Source: Pontibacillus salipaludis
Lineage (GTDB): Bacteria; Bacillota; Bacilli; Bacillales; BH030062
Reading direction: 5' to 3'
Length of the DNA: 64,000 nt
Assembly (NCBI RefSeq): GCF_014642405.1
Contig: NZ_BMIN01000006.1
Span: forward strand, 1 to 64,000
In this document: positions 8,248-17,247 of the stretch, in pieces
Layout: each line of letters starts with the position of its first letter
How positions within the stretch are numbered: the stretch's first letter is position 1
The notes under the pieces: model-generated
The model's database searches: none
The model's input: only the letters and a program-made list of their open reading frames with translations
What the model was told of the DNA's origin: nothing
Program-made: the position numbers and the translations under genes

Positions 8248-9561
8248 TTAATTCTTGGTTTTTACAATATCTAAAATTTCCTGACCATAATCCTCGGCCT
8301 TTTTTGGTCCAATTCCTTCTATCTCTAAAAGTTCATTAATCGTTTGAGGGTTCTTATTGAGAATAGATTCTAAGGTGTTATTTGTGAAAATGTAAAAAGG
8401 TTTCACATTTAACTCTTTTGAACGTTTGGTTCGAAAGTCAGTTAAAGCTGTTTTTATTCCTTCTCTGCTGAGTTTTTGCGACTGGATTTTTGGATCCGGC
8501 TTTTTGGCTTCGTGATCATCGGTATGATTATTTTTTATAATAGCCAATAGATCCTCACCAAATTCCTCTACCTTTTTAGGACCAATCCCTTCAATTTCTA
8601 ACAGTTGATCTTTGGTTAATGGTTTTCTCTCTAGGAGACTATCTAATATTTTATTCGTAAATATATGATAAGGCTTTACGTTAAGCTCTTTTGAACGGGT
8701 TAAACGATAAGTTGTTAGGGATGACTTTAAATTTAAATCAACACTACTGTTGTTAGTAACACTTGCATTAGGTTGCTCGTTTGTTAATTCCTTCTGTGGA
8801 GTATGCGGTTTATCCAGTATGTAATCCTCAATGTTAAATGGCTTTTCTTTACTATATTTTAAGATTGTATCAGCAATATTATAGACATGGTGATCTGCCA
8901 TAAATACAGGGGACTTTACATCTAATTCACTTTTTATAAATGACTTAATTTGATCATGTCGAATAACACTTGAGTGTATACTTGCAGGAGCTTTTTTAGA
9001 AATGTCTAGAATGGTTTTAGGATTTGCGAACGTAACCGCATATTTGACTGGGCAATTTTGGATTGTTTTTTGATCTTTAAGGATTTTTTCGAGAATGGCT
9101 ACATGTCTTTCTACTTGGTTGATCGGGCTATACATACCCTCTTTGTTGACGGTTTTATTATTCTTCTTTATCACTCGTTGGAATTCACCTTTATCGGTAA
9201 TATGTATATTGCCAAATAATTTTTTAACTTCTAGAACCATAATGAATTTATGAGTAATGATAACGAAATCTAACTGAGCCTGGTAATCCTCATATTCAAG
9301 ATATACATCATGAAGAACCAGCATGGGAAGCATTGAATGTTGTAACTCAAATAGGACGTTTTTCTCACCTGTCTGACCTATGGAAAACAATTTCAAGTGG
9401 CTTTCCACTTTCTTTAAGTCGACGTTCGGTGCTTGATCTTCTGCTAATCTAGTTAAGTTTGTAATTAAAGGGGATTTTTCGTTAAATTCTTTATAAATCG
9501 CGGGCTCTTTAATTTCTCTTTTATCTGTTAAGACATTGAAAACATTTTTTAAGAAAGACAT
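8248..9561 (-). CDS. NERD-domain protein with two C-terminal HRDC domains
   Basis: 437 residues. The N-terminal part carries a nuclease-related domain: a Glu-rich start, QLDFVIITHKFIMVLEVKK with the Asp and Glu-x-Lys expected of the PD-(D/E)XK-like fold, then an Asn-Pro-containing YSPINQVERH stretch. The C-terminus holds two HRDC-like modules of about 65 residues, LTTYRLTRSKELNVKPYHIF and LTDFRTKRSKELNVKPFYIF, each ending LLEIEGIGPKK; these usually bind nucleic acid in RecQ helicases. The frame opens with GTG at 9573, but the ATG at 9561 is better spaced from AAGTGGGA. Likely a DNA/RNA-processing or defence-related nuclease; the substrate is unknown. A single minus-strand gene. Confidence 0.85.
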   Translation of the reverse strand: MSFLKNVFNVLTDKREIKEPAIYKEFNEKSPLITNLTRLAEDQAPNVDLKKVESHLKLFSIGQTGEKNVLFELQHSMLPMLVLHDVYLEYEDYQAQLDFVIITHKFIMVLEVKKLFGNIHITDKGEFQRVIKKNNKTVNKEGMYSPINQVERHVAILEKILKDQKTIQNCPVKYAVTFANPKTILDISKKAPASIHSSVIRHDQIKSFIKSELDVKSPVFMADHHVYNIADTILKYSKEKPFNIEDYILDKPHTPQKELTNEQPNASVTNNSSVDLNLKSSLTTYRLTRSKELNVKPYHIFTNKILDSLLERKPLTKDQLLEIEGIGPKKVEEFGEDLLAIIKNNHTDDHEAKKPDPKIQSQKLSREGIKTALTDFRTKRSKELNVKPFYIFTNNTLESILNKNPQTINELLEIEGIGPKKAEDYGQEILDIVKTKN

Positions 9562-9623
9562 TCTGTATCCCACTTTCTAGTATTATTATGCGAAATAATA
9601 TATGTAACATTTTGTAAGTTGTG

Positions 9624-9650
9624 GTTTAATTATAGCAAAGAATGGGGATT
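9624..9650 (+). promoter_or_regulatory. Possible sigma-B promoter
   Basis: GTTTAA, 14-15 bases, then GGGGATT, about 50 bases before the GTG of the membrane protein at 9700. It fits the general-stress sigma-B consensus GTTTAW-N13-15-GGGWAW loosely. Confidence 0.4.
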
Positions 9651-9699
9651 AGTTGTCGACCTTATGATGGGGAATGGTTAAAAGGCATGGAGGTGCGAT

Positions 9700-10005
9700 G
9701 TGAAGAAGAGGAATATTGTTGTAACCTATAGCCTCGTGAACATTGCTCTTATTCCCTTGTATTTGCTCTTTTTATTATCGTTTTTTATGGGTGCGATTAA
9801 CATGGACGAAGACGAACCATTTAGGAACTTATTTAATGTCACCGTTTATGCTTTGATTGTTAACCTCCCTAACGTAGCTATTTATTTCTTCTTGAGGGTT
9901 AAGGGTCTAAGGGAAAACGCGCGAGTAAATCAATTTTGTTTGTTTTTCTTTTCTTTTGGAGTTATAGGTGTTTATCTTTATTTGTTTGGAAGGTTTTTGT
10001 TTTAG
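9700..10005 (+). CDS. Small membrane protein, three helices
   Basis: 101 residues with three hydrophobic segments (about 10-33, 45-67 and 78-100) separated by short charged loops, ending YLFGRFLF. The GTG start follows GGAGG by 6 nt. No family recognised. A small soluble protein gene follows 94 bases downstream and may be co-transcribed up to the terminator at 10300. Confidence 0.65.
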   Translation: MKKRNIVVTYSLVNIALIPLYLLFLLSFFMGAINMDEDEPFRNLFNVTVYALIVNLPNVAIYFFLRVKGLRENARVNQFCLFFFSFGVIGVYLYLFGRFLF

Positions 10006-10099
10006 GGTTAAGTGGTGTGAGAAGGATCTTCGATTGATCTTATTCTAAGACGAATGTATACTCCAAGGGTGTAGAAGAGAATTGTAAAAGGAGTATGTT

Positions 10100-10261
10100 A
10101 TGGAAGATCATCAAAAGCAAGAAGCGCTGAAAGCTCAAGATGAAATGATGGAAATAGCGGATCGTTTATTCCAGGAAGGGAAGTCAGAAGCGGAAGTAAG
10201 GAAAGTTCTTTCTGAATATCTTGACCAAAAACGGGCTGAGGTGCAGAAGAATGAGGGATAG
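10100..10261 (+). CDS. Small helical protein (53 aa), paralogue of the gene at 16345
   Basis: AAAGGAG lies 7 nt before ATG. The product MEDHQKQEALKAQDEMM...VQKNEG is charged and fully helical in appearance. It is about 75% identical by eye to the 54-residue product at 16345-16509, and the two genes also share about 80 bases of upstream sequence (a GATTGATCTTAT element and the ribosome site). Conservation of both the frame and the leader shows it is a real gene. Function unknown; I recognise no family. Confidence 0.8.
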   Translation: MEDHQKQEALKAQDEMMEIADRLFQEGKSEAEVRKVLSEYLDQKRAEVQKNEG

Positions 10262-10299
10262 GGGGATTTCGGGCTTTATTGTACTGCCTTATTCATTTC

Positions 10300-10353
10300 A
10301 AATAAAGCAGGATAGCTATGTTATCTACATAGCCCTCTTGCTTTATTTTTTTT
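10300..10353 (+). terminator. Rho-independent terminator
   Basis: A long imperfect stem, AAATAAAGCAGGATAGCTATG paired with CATAGCCCTCTTGCTTTATT, followed by TTTTTTTT. Confidence 0.85.
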
Positions 10354-10500
10354 ATAGATGGACAGAGGAGCGAAGACATAATCCTGTCATTAATACCGAT
10401 AAACATTTTAGTAATCGTTCGATCTTGATACAAAATATTAATCATTTCTCTTCTTTACAAATGATAAAATTCTTGCACCTGTTATTTGGTGGAAAAGTCC

Positions 10501-10791
10501 ATGTATCTTGTAGGTGGTTCTGTTCTTCTTTGTTTTACAGTGGGATTTGCATTCGAAGCATATAAGTTCTGAAACGACCGAAGGTCATGAAAACAGAAGC
10601 GTGCAGATATCCTAAAAGCATACATCATGTTCACTTCATTTGGTGCGGTGCTTTCATCCGTTGGCTTCCTAGAACATGGAGCAACGGAGTCGATGATGTA
10701 CTTAACTTCTGACTTAGCGGAAACCGCTATGTTCGATATCGTGGCCATAAATGGAACCGTCGTCACGGTCGCGTTAGCTGAGGGGTCCTAA
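10501..10791 (+). pseudogene. Decayed small membrane protein gene
   Basis: A 97-codon frame from ATG (MYLVGGSVLLCFTVGFAFEA) to TAA that contains two in-frame TGA codons close together (after EAYKF and after NDRRS). It then continues as a coherent protein (RADILKAYIMFTSFGAVLSS...VVTVALAEGS) with further hydrophobic segments. Two stops in one frame make a dead gene much more likely than recoding. Family not recognised. Confidence 0.55.
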
Positions 10792-10892
10792 GATACTTCT
10801 GGGAAGTGAAAAAGGGAGTAACGGCAAACGAGGTTAATAATGGAGTTTCCAATTTATCGTCCTCCTATTCATTAAGTTTACTGATGTAATTA

Positions 10893-11045
10893 TTAATCAA
10901 AGATTTTTGGATAGTTATTCTTTAATTGAACTTCATCAGTGTGACACTGGTGTTTATCTGCAGCACGTATTTCGTCTTCTAGCTTATGATATTCTTTTCC
11001 TCTTTCTGTTAGTGATTTAGCAATAATGGATAAATTGTGATGACA
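10893..11045 (-). pseudogene. Fragment of a small charged protein lacking a start
   Basis: The minus strand is open for about 50 codons, with a protein-like composition (IAKSLTERGKEYHKLEDEIR ... NNYPKIFD), but no start codon or ribosome site lies in frame before the preceding stop. It is probably the 3' remnant of a lost gene. The remainder of 10792-11315 shows nothing I can support. Confidence 0.35.
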
Positions 11046-11315
11046 TTATCAAAAGCCTTCACCTATGAAGGTGACTCACTGGTTTCTAAGGGAAGTAAGG
11101 GAAATGTACCCGCTCATTTAAGAAACTTAATTATAATAGAAATCTATTCCACCTTTCATTATAATAATAGTATATGAGTTTTGTTTAAAGTTCTCCTTAT
11201 ATGTTGGATTGAGATTATATTTGGTGGCGAAAAATATGATTTTACTAATGAAAATAAAATGAAACTTATTTTCCAAAAGCAATTATAAAAAATTTATGCC
11301 TTTACCGAACCAGGG

Positions 11316-11341
11316 GTTTATTTTTAGCGCCAAAAGGGATA
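11316..11341 (+). promoter_or_regulatory. Sigma-B type promoter of the GtrB/GtrA pair
   Basis: GTTTAT, 14 bases, GGGATA: a good match to the Bacillus sigma-B consensus, 62 bases before the glycosyltransferase start. Bacillus subtilis csbB, a related glycosyltransferase, is also sigma-B controlled, which supports the assignment. Confidence 0.65.
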
Positions 11342-11402
11342 TATTTGACATTCGAGTATCATTTAGGGATTCTATTTATAATATTAGAGAAGGTGGATTA
11401 GT

Positions 11403-12398
11403 TTGAAAGATATACTATATATTGTAGTCCCTTGTTATAACGAGGAAGAAGTCTTATTAGAGACATCTAAACGGCTGGAAGAAAAACTAAATCAGTTAAT
11501 TAGAATGGATATGATTTCATTAGAGAGCAGGATTGTTTTTGTGAATGATGGTTCAAAGGATAGTACTTGGGATATGATAGAATCCCTTCACGATAGCAAT
11601 CCGCTGATTTCTGGGATCAATTTATCTAAAAATAGAGGACATCAGAATGCCCTTCTTGCAGGACTATTAACTTCAAAAGAGCATGCAGATTTAGTTATTT
11701 CGATGGATGCTGATCTACAAGATGACATTAATGCCGTAGATGAAATGATAGAGAAATATTATCAGGGATGCGATATTGTTTATGGAGTGAGAAGCGCCAG
11801 AGAAAAAGATACTATGTTTAAACGATTTACTGCCCAGTCTTTTTATAAAGTAATGAACATGTTAGGTGCAAAGGTTGTATATAATCATGCTGATTATAGG
11901 CTGATGAGCAAAAAGGCATTAGAAGGGTTGGAGAATTTTAAAGAGGTGAATCTCTTCTTGCGAGGATTAGTTCCAATGCTTGGCTTTAAAACAGACATTG
12001 TGACTTATGAACGCTCAGAAAGATTCGCAGGCGAAAGTAAATATCCCTTAAAAAAAATGTTTGCTTTAGCGTTTGAAGGTATTACGTCACTTTCAACAGT
12101 ACCCATAAAGATGATTACACGTTTAGGTATAGGCATATTTTTTATTAGTATACTAATGTTAATTTATTCTGTTGGACAGTATTTTAGGGGGGAAACGGTT
12201 GTAGGTTGGTCAAGTCTTATTGTTTCAATTTGGGCTATTGGAGGTTTGATCCTCTTCTCTATTGGTATCATTGGAGAGTATATTGGAAAAGTGTACTTAG
12301 AAACCAAGAATAGACCGAGGTTTATAATAGATTCATTTATTAATACAACTCAACCTAAAGAACAAACAGAACAAGATCAAACTAGACAACGCGTATGA
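11403..12398 (+). CDS. Membrane GT2 glycosyltransferase (GtrB/CsbB/DPM-synthase type)
   Basis: 331 residues. An N-terminal GT-A fold opens with VVPCYNEEEV, then FVNDGSKDSTW, the metal-binding MDADLQDD and the HADYRLMSKKAL acceptor region. Two C-terminal membrane helices (about 235-256 and 270-294) anchor it in the membrane. Proteins of this type transfer a sugar from a nucleotide sugar to undecaprenyl phosphate on the inner face. A TTG start follows AAGGTGG. The downstream gtrA-like gene overlaps by 4 bases (ATGA), so the pair is translationally coupled: GtrB makes the lipid-linked sugar and GtrA is thought to flip it for modification of a wall polymer. The sugar is unknown. Confidence 0.9.
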   Translation: MKDILYIVVPCYNEEEVLLETSKRLEEKLNQLIRMDMISLESRIVFVNDGSKDSTWDMIESLHDSNPLISGINLSKNRGHQNALLAGLLTSKEHADLVISMDADLQDDINAVDEMIEKYYQGCDIVYGVRSAREKDTMFKRFTAQSFYKVMNMLGAKVVYNHADYRLMSKKALEGLENFKEVNLFLRGLVPMLGFKTDIVTYERSERFAGESKYPLKKMFALAFEGITSLSTVPIKMITRLGIGIFFISILMLIYSVGQYFRGETVVGWSSLIVSIWAIGGLILFSIGIIGEYIGKVYLETKNRPRFIIDSFINTTQPKEQTEQDQTRQRV

Positions 12399-12826
12399 AA
12401 AGAATAGTTTCATTAATCGACGTTAGTGTGATCAAATTTATAGTTGTAGGTGTTATTAATACGCTCGTTGGAACTCTTATTATGTTTAGTTGTTATAATA
12501 TTATTGGATTAAACTATTGGATTTCAACATCAGCAAACTATATAGTGGGTAGTGTTTTGAGCTATTTTCTAAATAAATATTGGACATTTCAACACAAAGA
12601 AAAATCCATCAAGATTATTCTGAAATTTGTAGTTAATATTATAATATGCTATTTTCTTGCCTACAGTTTAGCGAAATATTTGGTTAACTTAGTATTAAGT
12701 CAATTCAATAACAACATCCAGGACAATGTATCAATGATAATTGGTCTTATACTTTTTACAGTTTTAAACTATTCTGGTCAAAAATATTTTGCCTTTAAGA
12801 AAAACGAAGGGACAGAGGTAGTATGA
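12395..12826 (+). CDS. GtrA family membrane protein (putative lipid-linked sugar flippase)
   Basis: 143 residues with four hydrophobic segments typical of the GtrA family, including the characteristic FLNKYWTFQHK after helix two and NYSGQKYFAFKK at the end. Families of this kind move polyprenyl-phosphate-linked sugars across the membrane. The start overlaps the stop of the glycosyltransferase gene, and a terminator follows at 12867. Confidence 0.88.
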   Translation: MKRIVSLIDVSVIKFIVVGVINTLVGTLIMFSCYNIIGLNYWISTSANYIVGSVLSYFLNKYWTFQHKEKSIKIILKFVVNIIICYFLAYSLAKYLVNLVLSQFNNNIQDNVSMIIGLILFTVLNYSGQKYFAFKKNEGTEVV

Positions 12827-12840
12827 GTTGAGGGGGCATA

Positions 12841-12859
12841 GGGTCAGGTCCCTCGGCCC
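12841..12859 (+). repeat. REP-A copy, degenerate (forward)
   Basis: GGGTCAGGTCCCTCGGCCC between the gtrA-like stop and its terminator. Three or more positions differ from the consensus. Confidence 0.6.
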
Positions 12860-12866
12860 GTTTCAT

Positions 12867-12908
12867 AAGTAAAACCCGTAGCCATGTAGCTACGGGTTTT
12901 ACTTTTAC
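12867..12908 (+). terminator. Rho-independent terminator after gtrA-like gene
   Basis: A 16-bp perfect stem AAGTAAAACCCGTAGC / GCTACGGGTTTTACTT with a 6-base loop. Confidence 0.9.
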
Positions 12909-13265
12909 TAACTTTTTGCAAATACTTTGAAGATCGCTGTTAGTCCAGAAATAGATATTCTGTTCATGTCTTCGTTAACATTTAGGTTATCCTCATGACT
13001 TGCCTTAAACTCATCTTGAGTATCTTGAGCGAGTTGAGGTTATAGTTTGTAGCTGCTTTACGCTATCAGAAACTTTTTCATCAGCGCTGGCTATTCCTTC
13101 CCTCTCCCAAGAAGAACATACCTTTAAAGATATCTCTAAATCTACTAAGGAAAAAATTTTTTTCAGCTTCTTCATCAACTTCGAAGGGGGATGGGGCTTT
13201 GCTATTGATCAAATGTTTTATCAATATTGGTTCGAGTGCTAGGCCAGTATAGGATTTTTCTGTCC
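12908..13265 (-). pseudogene. Decayed minus-strand gene
   Basis: The minus strand shows protein-like pieces in successive frames: LALEPILIKHLINSKAPSPF...FFLGEGRNSQR, then ADEKVSDSVKQLQT, then DEFKASHEDNLNVNEDMNRI...FKVFAKS. Stops or frameshifts separate them. Its left end is at the 3' border of the gtrA terminator and its right end is cut by the broken DHQ-synthase-like fragment. The family is not identifiable. Confidence 0.4.
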
Positions 13266-13638
13266 CATATATATTTAAATCAAGGTGATCGAACGCTTTA
13301 CCTTCATGAAGTAACAACAGGGGAAGCCTTCACGCTTACTAGCCTTGAGGGAGAACGAGATCGATACGCTGGGAGAGTGAATAATTGGGAAGCGGCCGTT
13401 AGTAAGAGTTGAATGTGAGGGCCATGATGGAACGATCTCGGCCACATTTCAGAATTTTTCTAGTGTTTCTGTTCACGAAGAGAATGAAGGGGAGCTTTCG
13501 GTTCAGGATATTACAATTGGGCAGCGGATATTGTATCTTACGGATGAACCTCGTCGTCGATTGGGTGAGAGGGTTGAAGGGACTATTTTTGAGAAGTGGA
13601 ATAGAAGGGAGCAAAGTGAGATGTTTTGCCCCATCTAG
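13266..13638 (+). pseudogene. Truncated, frameshifted copy of the DHQ synthase II-like gene
   Basis: The stretch is strongly similar at DNA level to 22158-22487: YLNQGDRTLYLHEVTTGEAF...GERDRYAGRV, then a one-base shift near 13380, then VECEGHDGTISATFQNFSSV...GERVEGTIFEK. The first 70 or so codons are missing and the stop codon is changed, so the frame runs on to 13638. It is a dead paralogue of the gene at 21945. Confidence 0.75.
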
Positions 13639-13662
13639 TAGCAAAATGAGCATAAAATAATT

Positions 13663-13728
13663 AAAAGCAGAAGGATACCTGTTAAACCTGGGAACCTTCT
13701 GCTTTTTATTGATCAAACGTTTGATCAA
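13663..13728. terminator. Terminator hairpin plus TTGATCAAACGTTTGATCAA palindrome
   Basis: Stem AAAAGCAGAAGG / CCTTCTGCTTTT (13663-13706), followed at once by the 20-bp perfect palindrome at 13709-13728. The same hairpin-palindrome order recurs at 24019-24088. Confidence 0.75.
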
Positions 13729-13747
13729 TTCTTACAATGACTATTCA

Positions 13748-13927
13748 TTAAACCTTTGCCTCGAACTGATTATTAAGTTCTGCTAACTCATCTTCCAACT
13801 GTATTAATTGCCTCTCCAACTTCTCCGTATTCCCACCAACGGATTCCATCTTTTCTAAATCTCCCTGGATTCGTATGTAATCCGATTTCACAACATTAAT
13901 TTGATCTTGTAGCTCTCTCTTCGTCAT
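13748..13927 (-). CDS. Small coiled-coil protein (59 aa), SE1832-like
   Basis: Minus-strand ATG at 13927 gives MTKRELQDQINVVKSDYIRI, then QGDLEKMESVGGN, then a second heptad-rich helix ending NNQFEAKV. Two amphipathic helices around a VGGN turn suggest a helical hairpin. It resembles the small Bacillales proteins I recall as the SE1832 family; that name is from memory. AAGGAG is present 12 nt upstream, a little far. A frameshifted copy of the same gene lies at 24108-24304, likewise downstream of a DHQ-synthase-like gene, so the two genes were duplicated as a block. Confidence 0.7.
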   Translation of the reverse strand: MTKRELQDQINVVKSDYIRIQGDLEKMESVGGNTEKLERQLIQLEDELAELNNQFEAKV

Positions 13928-14000
13928 ACCAGCAAAGCACTCCTTTTCAATTTTAATTACCCTAAAGTATAAATCATAGAGTGTAATTATGGCTACTATA

Positions 14001-14019
14001 GGGACGAGATACCTGTCCC
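14001..14019 (-). repeat. REP-A copy (reverse)
   Basis: GGGACGAGATACCTGTCCC, followed by CCCTATGTCC. The rest of 13928-14229 shows nothing I can support. Confidence 0.8.
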
Positions 14020-14229
14020 CCTATGTCCATGAATATGTCGACATAATTTTCTGTGAATCTACTCTCCTATTGAGGAGTCCTCCCTAAATTAGCTCTATTC
14101 AATCTAGCAACTCTATAAGTTGTTCTAGTATTTTTACGAGATTTAAGTTCTAGGTATTTTATCCACTAATTCTCCATATCTCTCTAGAATGATGAATGTT
14201 TACTCACACTATGATTAGGGAGCGATAGG

Positions 14230-15562
14230 ATGAAACGGTGGATCTAGATTGGGTTACTCGTTGTCTTGATTATTTGGGGAGGAAGAGGTGGTTATGGTTA
14301 CTTTGGGAACAACACAAATGCAAAACATACGGCACCTCCCGTAGTTTTTAATAAAGAAGAAGCAGAACGAACGGTGCAGACGCCAGAAGCAGAAGTCGTG
14401 TATGATGTTGGGATGGACGAAGCTGTGACAATACAGTTTGAAAAAGCTTTGAACAAGGCCACTATTTCCAATCAAGTAATAACTTTAACAAAGAATAATG
14501 GAGAAACTGTGCCCTTGTGTGAAGAAGGCGGGGCATATCACATAAAGGTGAGCGAATCGGTTCAGTACCAAAACGGGGACACACTGGAATCAACTATTAA
14601 AAGGGATGTATATATTCAACGGGAAGAGGTTGCAAAAGCAAAACGAAACGATCATGACATTGCTTTGCCTTTTCTTGAATTACAATTTACTGAAAAACCT
14701 GCAGTTCATTTATGCGCAAGAAATTGAGGTAGTGGCAGAAACAGAAGTAGAAATCTCCGGGTGAGCAAGAAGCATTGCTCTCCTCAGATTGGGTTGTCAC
14801 AACAGATCACCAGCCATTTTCGGTTGAGAAGAAGTCACATGTATCAGGCCATTTCGAGATAGAAGGGGAATCCTTTAAGCTTAAAGGAGCAGAGCTTTCC
14901 TTCGATGCAGATGTGTATCTAAAAGAGCCTGAATTAAAGAGGGTGAGGGAATCTTTGAGGATGTTATGGAACGAGAAGAAAAGAAACTGCCTATCTTAAA
15001 CGAAGGCAACTCTAGTTCTTTATCGATCTCTTCTCCTGTAACGGGTGATGTGGAGTTGAAAGTATTAGAGGGGGGAGAATATATAGTGAAAGTTCCTATT
15101 TTACCAACTGCAATACAAGGGGAACACACCTAGGAGCTTTCATTCAAAGATGAAAACACGGGTAAAACACATCGTAAGACGATTCCTTTCATCATTAAAA
15201 CCTTTCCACCTTACGACATTGCTCAACTAATAGCAGAACTAAATAATGCATACAGCTTCGATCATTTTCCTACAAATGATGAATGGATTGTACAAAATTA
15301 CTCTAGTCGCAGCGCGATTTTTGATTCGATGTCCTATATTGCAACCCGTGACTTTTTGGAAGGATACATTGGTTACTTATTTGAAGAAACAGAAAAAGGC
15401 ATAAGGACGGTCATCACGGAAACACCACCAAGCATTGATTTCTATTCCCCTTATGAGGTAGAAGAAAAAGAAAATGAAATCATCGTCCGTCAAACACTAG
15501 CGGAGCTAACAGATTGGAGAAAAGAACGGTGTGAATACTGCAGGAATTATATTCATGATTAG
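14230..15562 (+). pseudogene. Decayed gene for a membrane-anchored extracellular protein with an Ig-like domain
   Basis: From an ATG (MKRWI) a TAG at codon 6 interrupts the membrane anchor. The frame then runs through an Ig-like stretch (VGMDEAVTIQFEKALNKATI) to a break near 14724, shifts at least twice through 14775-14999, and continues to 15131, where another TAG falls. It ends as a 140-codon C-terminal piece (FPPYDIAQLIAELNNAYSFD ... CEYCRNYIHD). The pieces are in the right order for one protein of about 440 residues. The C-terminal part has the size and pattern of an NTF2-like domain as in TcaA-type proteins, but that is a guess. Confidence 0.65.
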
Positions 15563-15633
15563 GGTTTTTGAATTATGGATCTTCGTAAGACATATTGTAA
15601 ACAATAAATCCGGTACTAAAGCGAGGGGCGCAC

Positions 15634-16180
15634 ATGCTTATAAAGAAAGTTTTAGTATACATAGGTCTTTTAGTGATGGTGGTTGCCTGTTCACAACTAG
15701 ACGTATTACATAAGGGTAATGGGATTCCTCATCATAAGGATGTTCAATCTCAATTGGTAGAATCAGTTCATGCTCAGCAAGGTGGATCAGAAGATGACAA
15801 TACGAGTAACAGTCCTACTGTATTAAATTGAAGAGTTAGTGGACCAACAAATGAAAGAGCTTAAAAGTAGTGAAGCGGATGGGTTTGATATTGAACTTCA
15901 ACCATTCTACATTACGGGGAATGATATACCTGAAATTCTAGAAATTAAAGCCGAAAAAGTTGCTTATCTTGAGGAGGCTGAGGTACAGGTTTCTATTTAT
16001 CAATATGATTCTCATAAAGAGGAATGGGCCGTATCCTTACAAAAGGGAATGACTGAAATGGAAGCCACATACCGTCCTATTATTCAACTGGACATATCAT
16101 GGGAGACAAACGTGAACAGCTTATAATTGGTAGAATACGGGGAGTGGTGGCTACTTAAGTCTATTCGTCCTTGGGAGTAA
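15634..16180 (+). pseudogene. Decayed lipoprotein gene
   Basis: The start is intact: MLIKKVLVYIGLLVMVVACS carries a lipobox (VVAC), and 65 codons follow. A one-base insertion near 15826 then ends the frame; the next frame continues IEELVDQQMKELKSSEADGF for about 95 codons to a TAA at 16124. Codons after that TAA remain open in the same frame (LVEYGEWWLLKSIRPWE) to 16180. So one frameshift and one nonsense change separate it from a full lipoprotein of about 180 residues. It may have worked with the decayed protein just upstream. Confidence 0.65.
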
Positions 16181-16344
16181 GGACATAGTGAATGTGGAAG
16201 CATAGGGGGGCCGGCGATTCAGGCTGCTTTTAGAGCAGGAGAAAGCTTTAATAGTCTAAAGATACGATTGATCTTATCGAATGACGCCATGTATACTACA
16301 AAGATGTAATAAAGAATGTATTTTATGCGCAAAAGGAGTATTTC

Positions 16345-16509
16345 ATGGAAGATCAACAAAAGCAAGTCGCACAAAAAGCTCAAGATGAAATGATGAAATT
16401 AGCAGAGAGATTGTTTCAAGAAGGGAAGTCAGAAGATGAAGTAAGGAAAGCCCTCTCTGATTACCTTGATCAAAAACGAGCTGAGGTGCAGCAGAATAAA
16501 GGAGTGTAA
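16345..16509 (+). CDS. Small helical protein (54 aa), paralogue of the gene at 10100
   Basis: AAAAGGAG precedes ATG by 8 nt. The product MEDQQKQVAQKAQDEMMKLA ... VQQNKGV is charged and helical, and the end of the gene runs straight into a terminator. The upstream 80 bases resemble those of the paralogue at 10100. Both copies look intact, unlike their neighbours, which suggests selection. Function unknown. Confidence 0.8.
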   Translation: MEDQQKQVAQKAQDEMMKLAERLFQEGKSEDEVRKALSDYLDQKRAEVQQNKGV

Positions 16510-16534
16510 GCGCGGTGATGGACCGCGCTTTTTT
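16508..16534 (+). terminator. Rho-independent terminator
   Basis: AAGCGCGGT / ACCGCGCTT stem followed by TTTT, overlapping the stop codon of the 54-residue gene. Confidence 0.9.
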
Positions 16535-17247
16535 ATGTTCTCCTATTAAGATATAATCCTCTTAATCGTCCTAAAGACTATAATGATTATCAATATCAAA
16601 ACAAAGTAAATTATAGAGTTAAGGAAAAAGGCTCCCATTAATACTTCACCAGCCGCTTCACATTCGAATCCAACGTATGCGGGAGCGGGGCATGAAACGT
16701 ATCTAGTGAACCTGCTTGGGCACCTTCTGTTTTTTTTAATTAATCAAACGTTTGATTAATTAAAATGTAGCCTGCTAAATGACTTTGTACTATTTCTGCT
16801 TTACTGATCTTCTTTCTATGCACCTATTATTATATAAATACAGTTTTTTGATATTTTCCATATTCAGAAAATTTCTAACATGGTAAAAATAGTCCTGACT
16901 GTCTTGATCATTAAATTCATATAAATCCTTGCCTGTTTGTCTTCAAAATTTTTAGTTTGTTTAAAACAGTCTCTTGTAGTTTGTAAGAGTATTCTCGTTA
17001 TCATTTTAGTTAAGAAATTTCATCTTAAACTGTTCTTCGTAAAATTCTGGTGGTTGTACACTCATACTGAATGGTCCCTTCTATATGAGTAATGAGTAAT
17101 ATTTAGTAAATGCCATTGTGTGGGAATTTGTTTATGAAGTCAAAGGTTGAAAGAAAGCATCTGATATGTAAATCATACTATAAATCCCCCACTTAAAGGG
17201 AGGTATCATTTTTTTCATGAAGAAATGGTCATGGAGGGGGGATTATA
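16535..17247. other. Gene-free stretch with a TTAATCAAACGTTTGATTAA palindrome
   Basis: A perfect 28-bp palindrome spans 16736-16763 and differs from the TTGATCAAACGTTTGATCAA elements at two symmetrical positions. It directly follows CACCTTCTGTTTTTTTT, the remnant of a terminator like those at 13663 and 24019. The rest is AT-rich with no supportable gene. It may be a third, further decayed copy of the same duplicated block. Confidence 0.55.

Noticed and set aside
10482-10766. Minus-strand 94-codon open frame
   Set aside because: The plus strand of the same region reads as a decayed membrane protein; the minus frame is its shadow.
10501-10791. Selenoprotein or TGA-recoding gene
   Set aside because: Two TGA codons lie close together with no conserved context; simple decay is more likely.
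13709-13728. FNR/CRP-type operator
   Set aside because: The TTGAT...ATCAA halves fit loosely, but the copies sit at gene ends within or after terminators, not before promoters.
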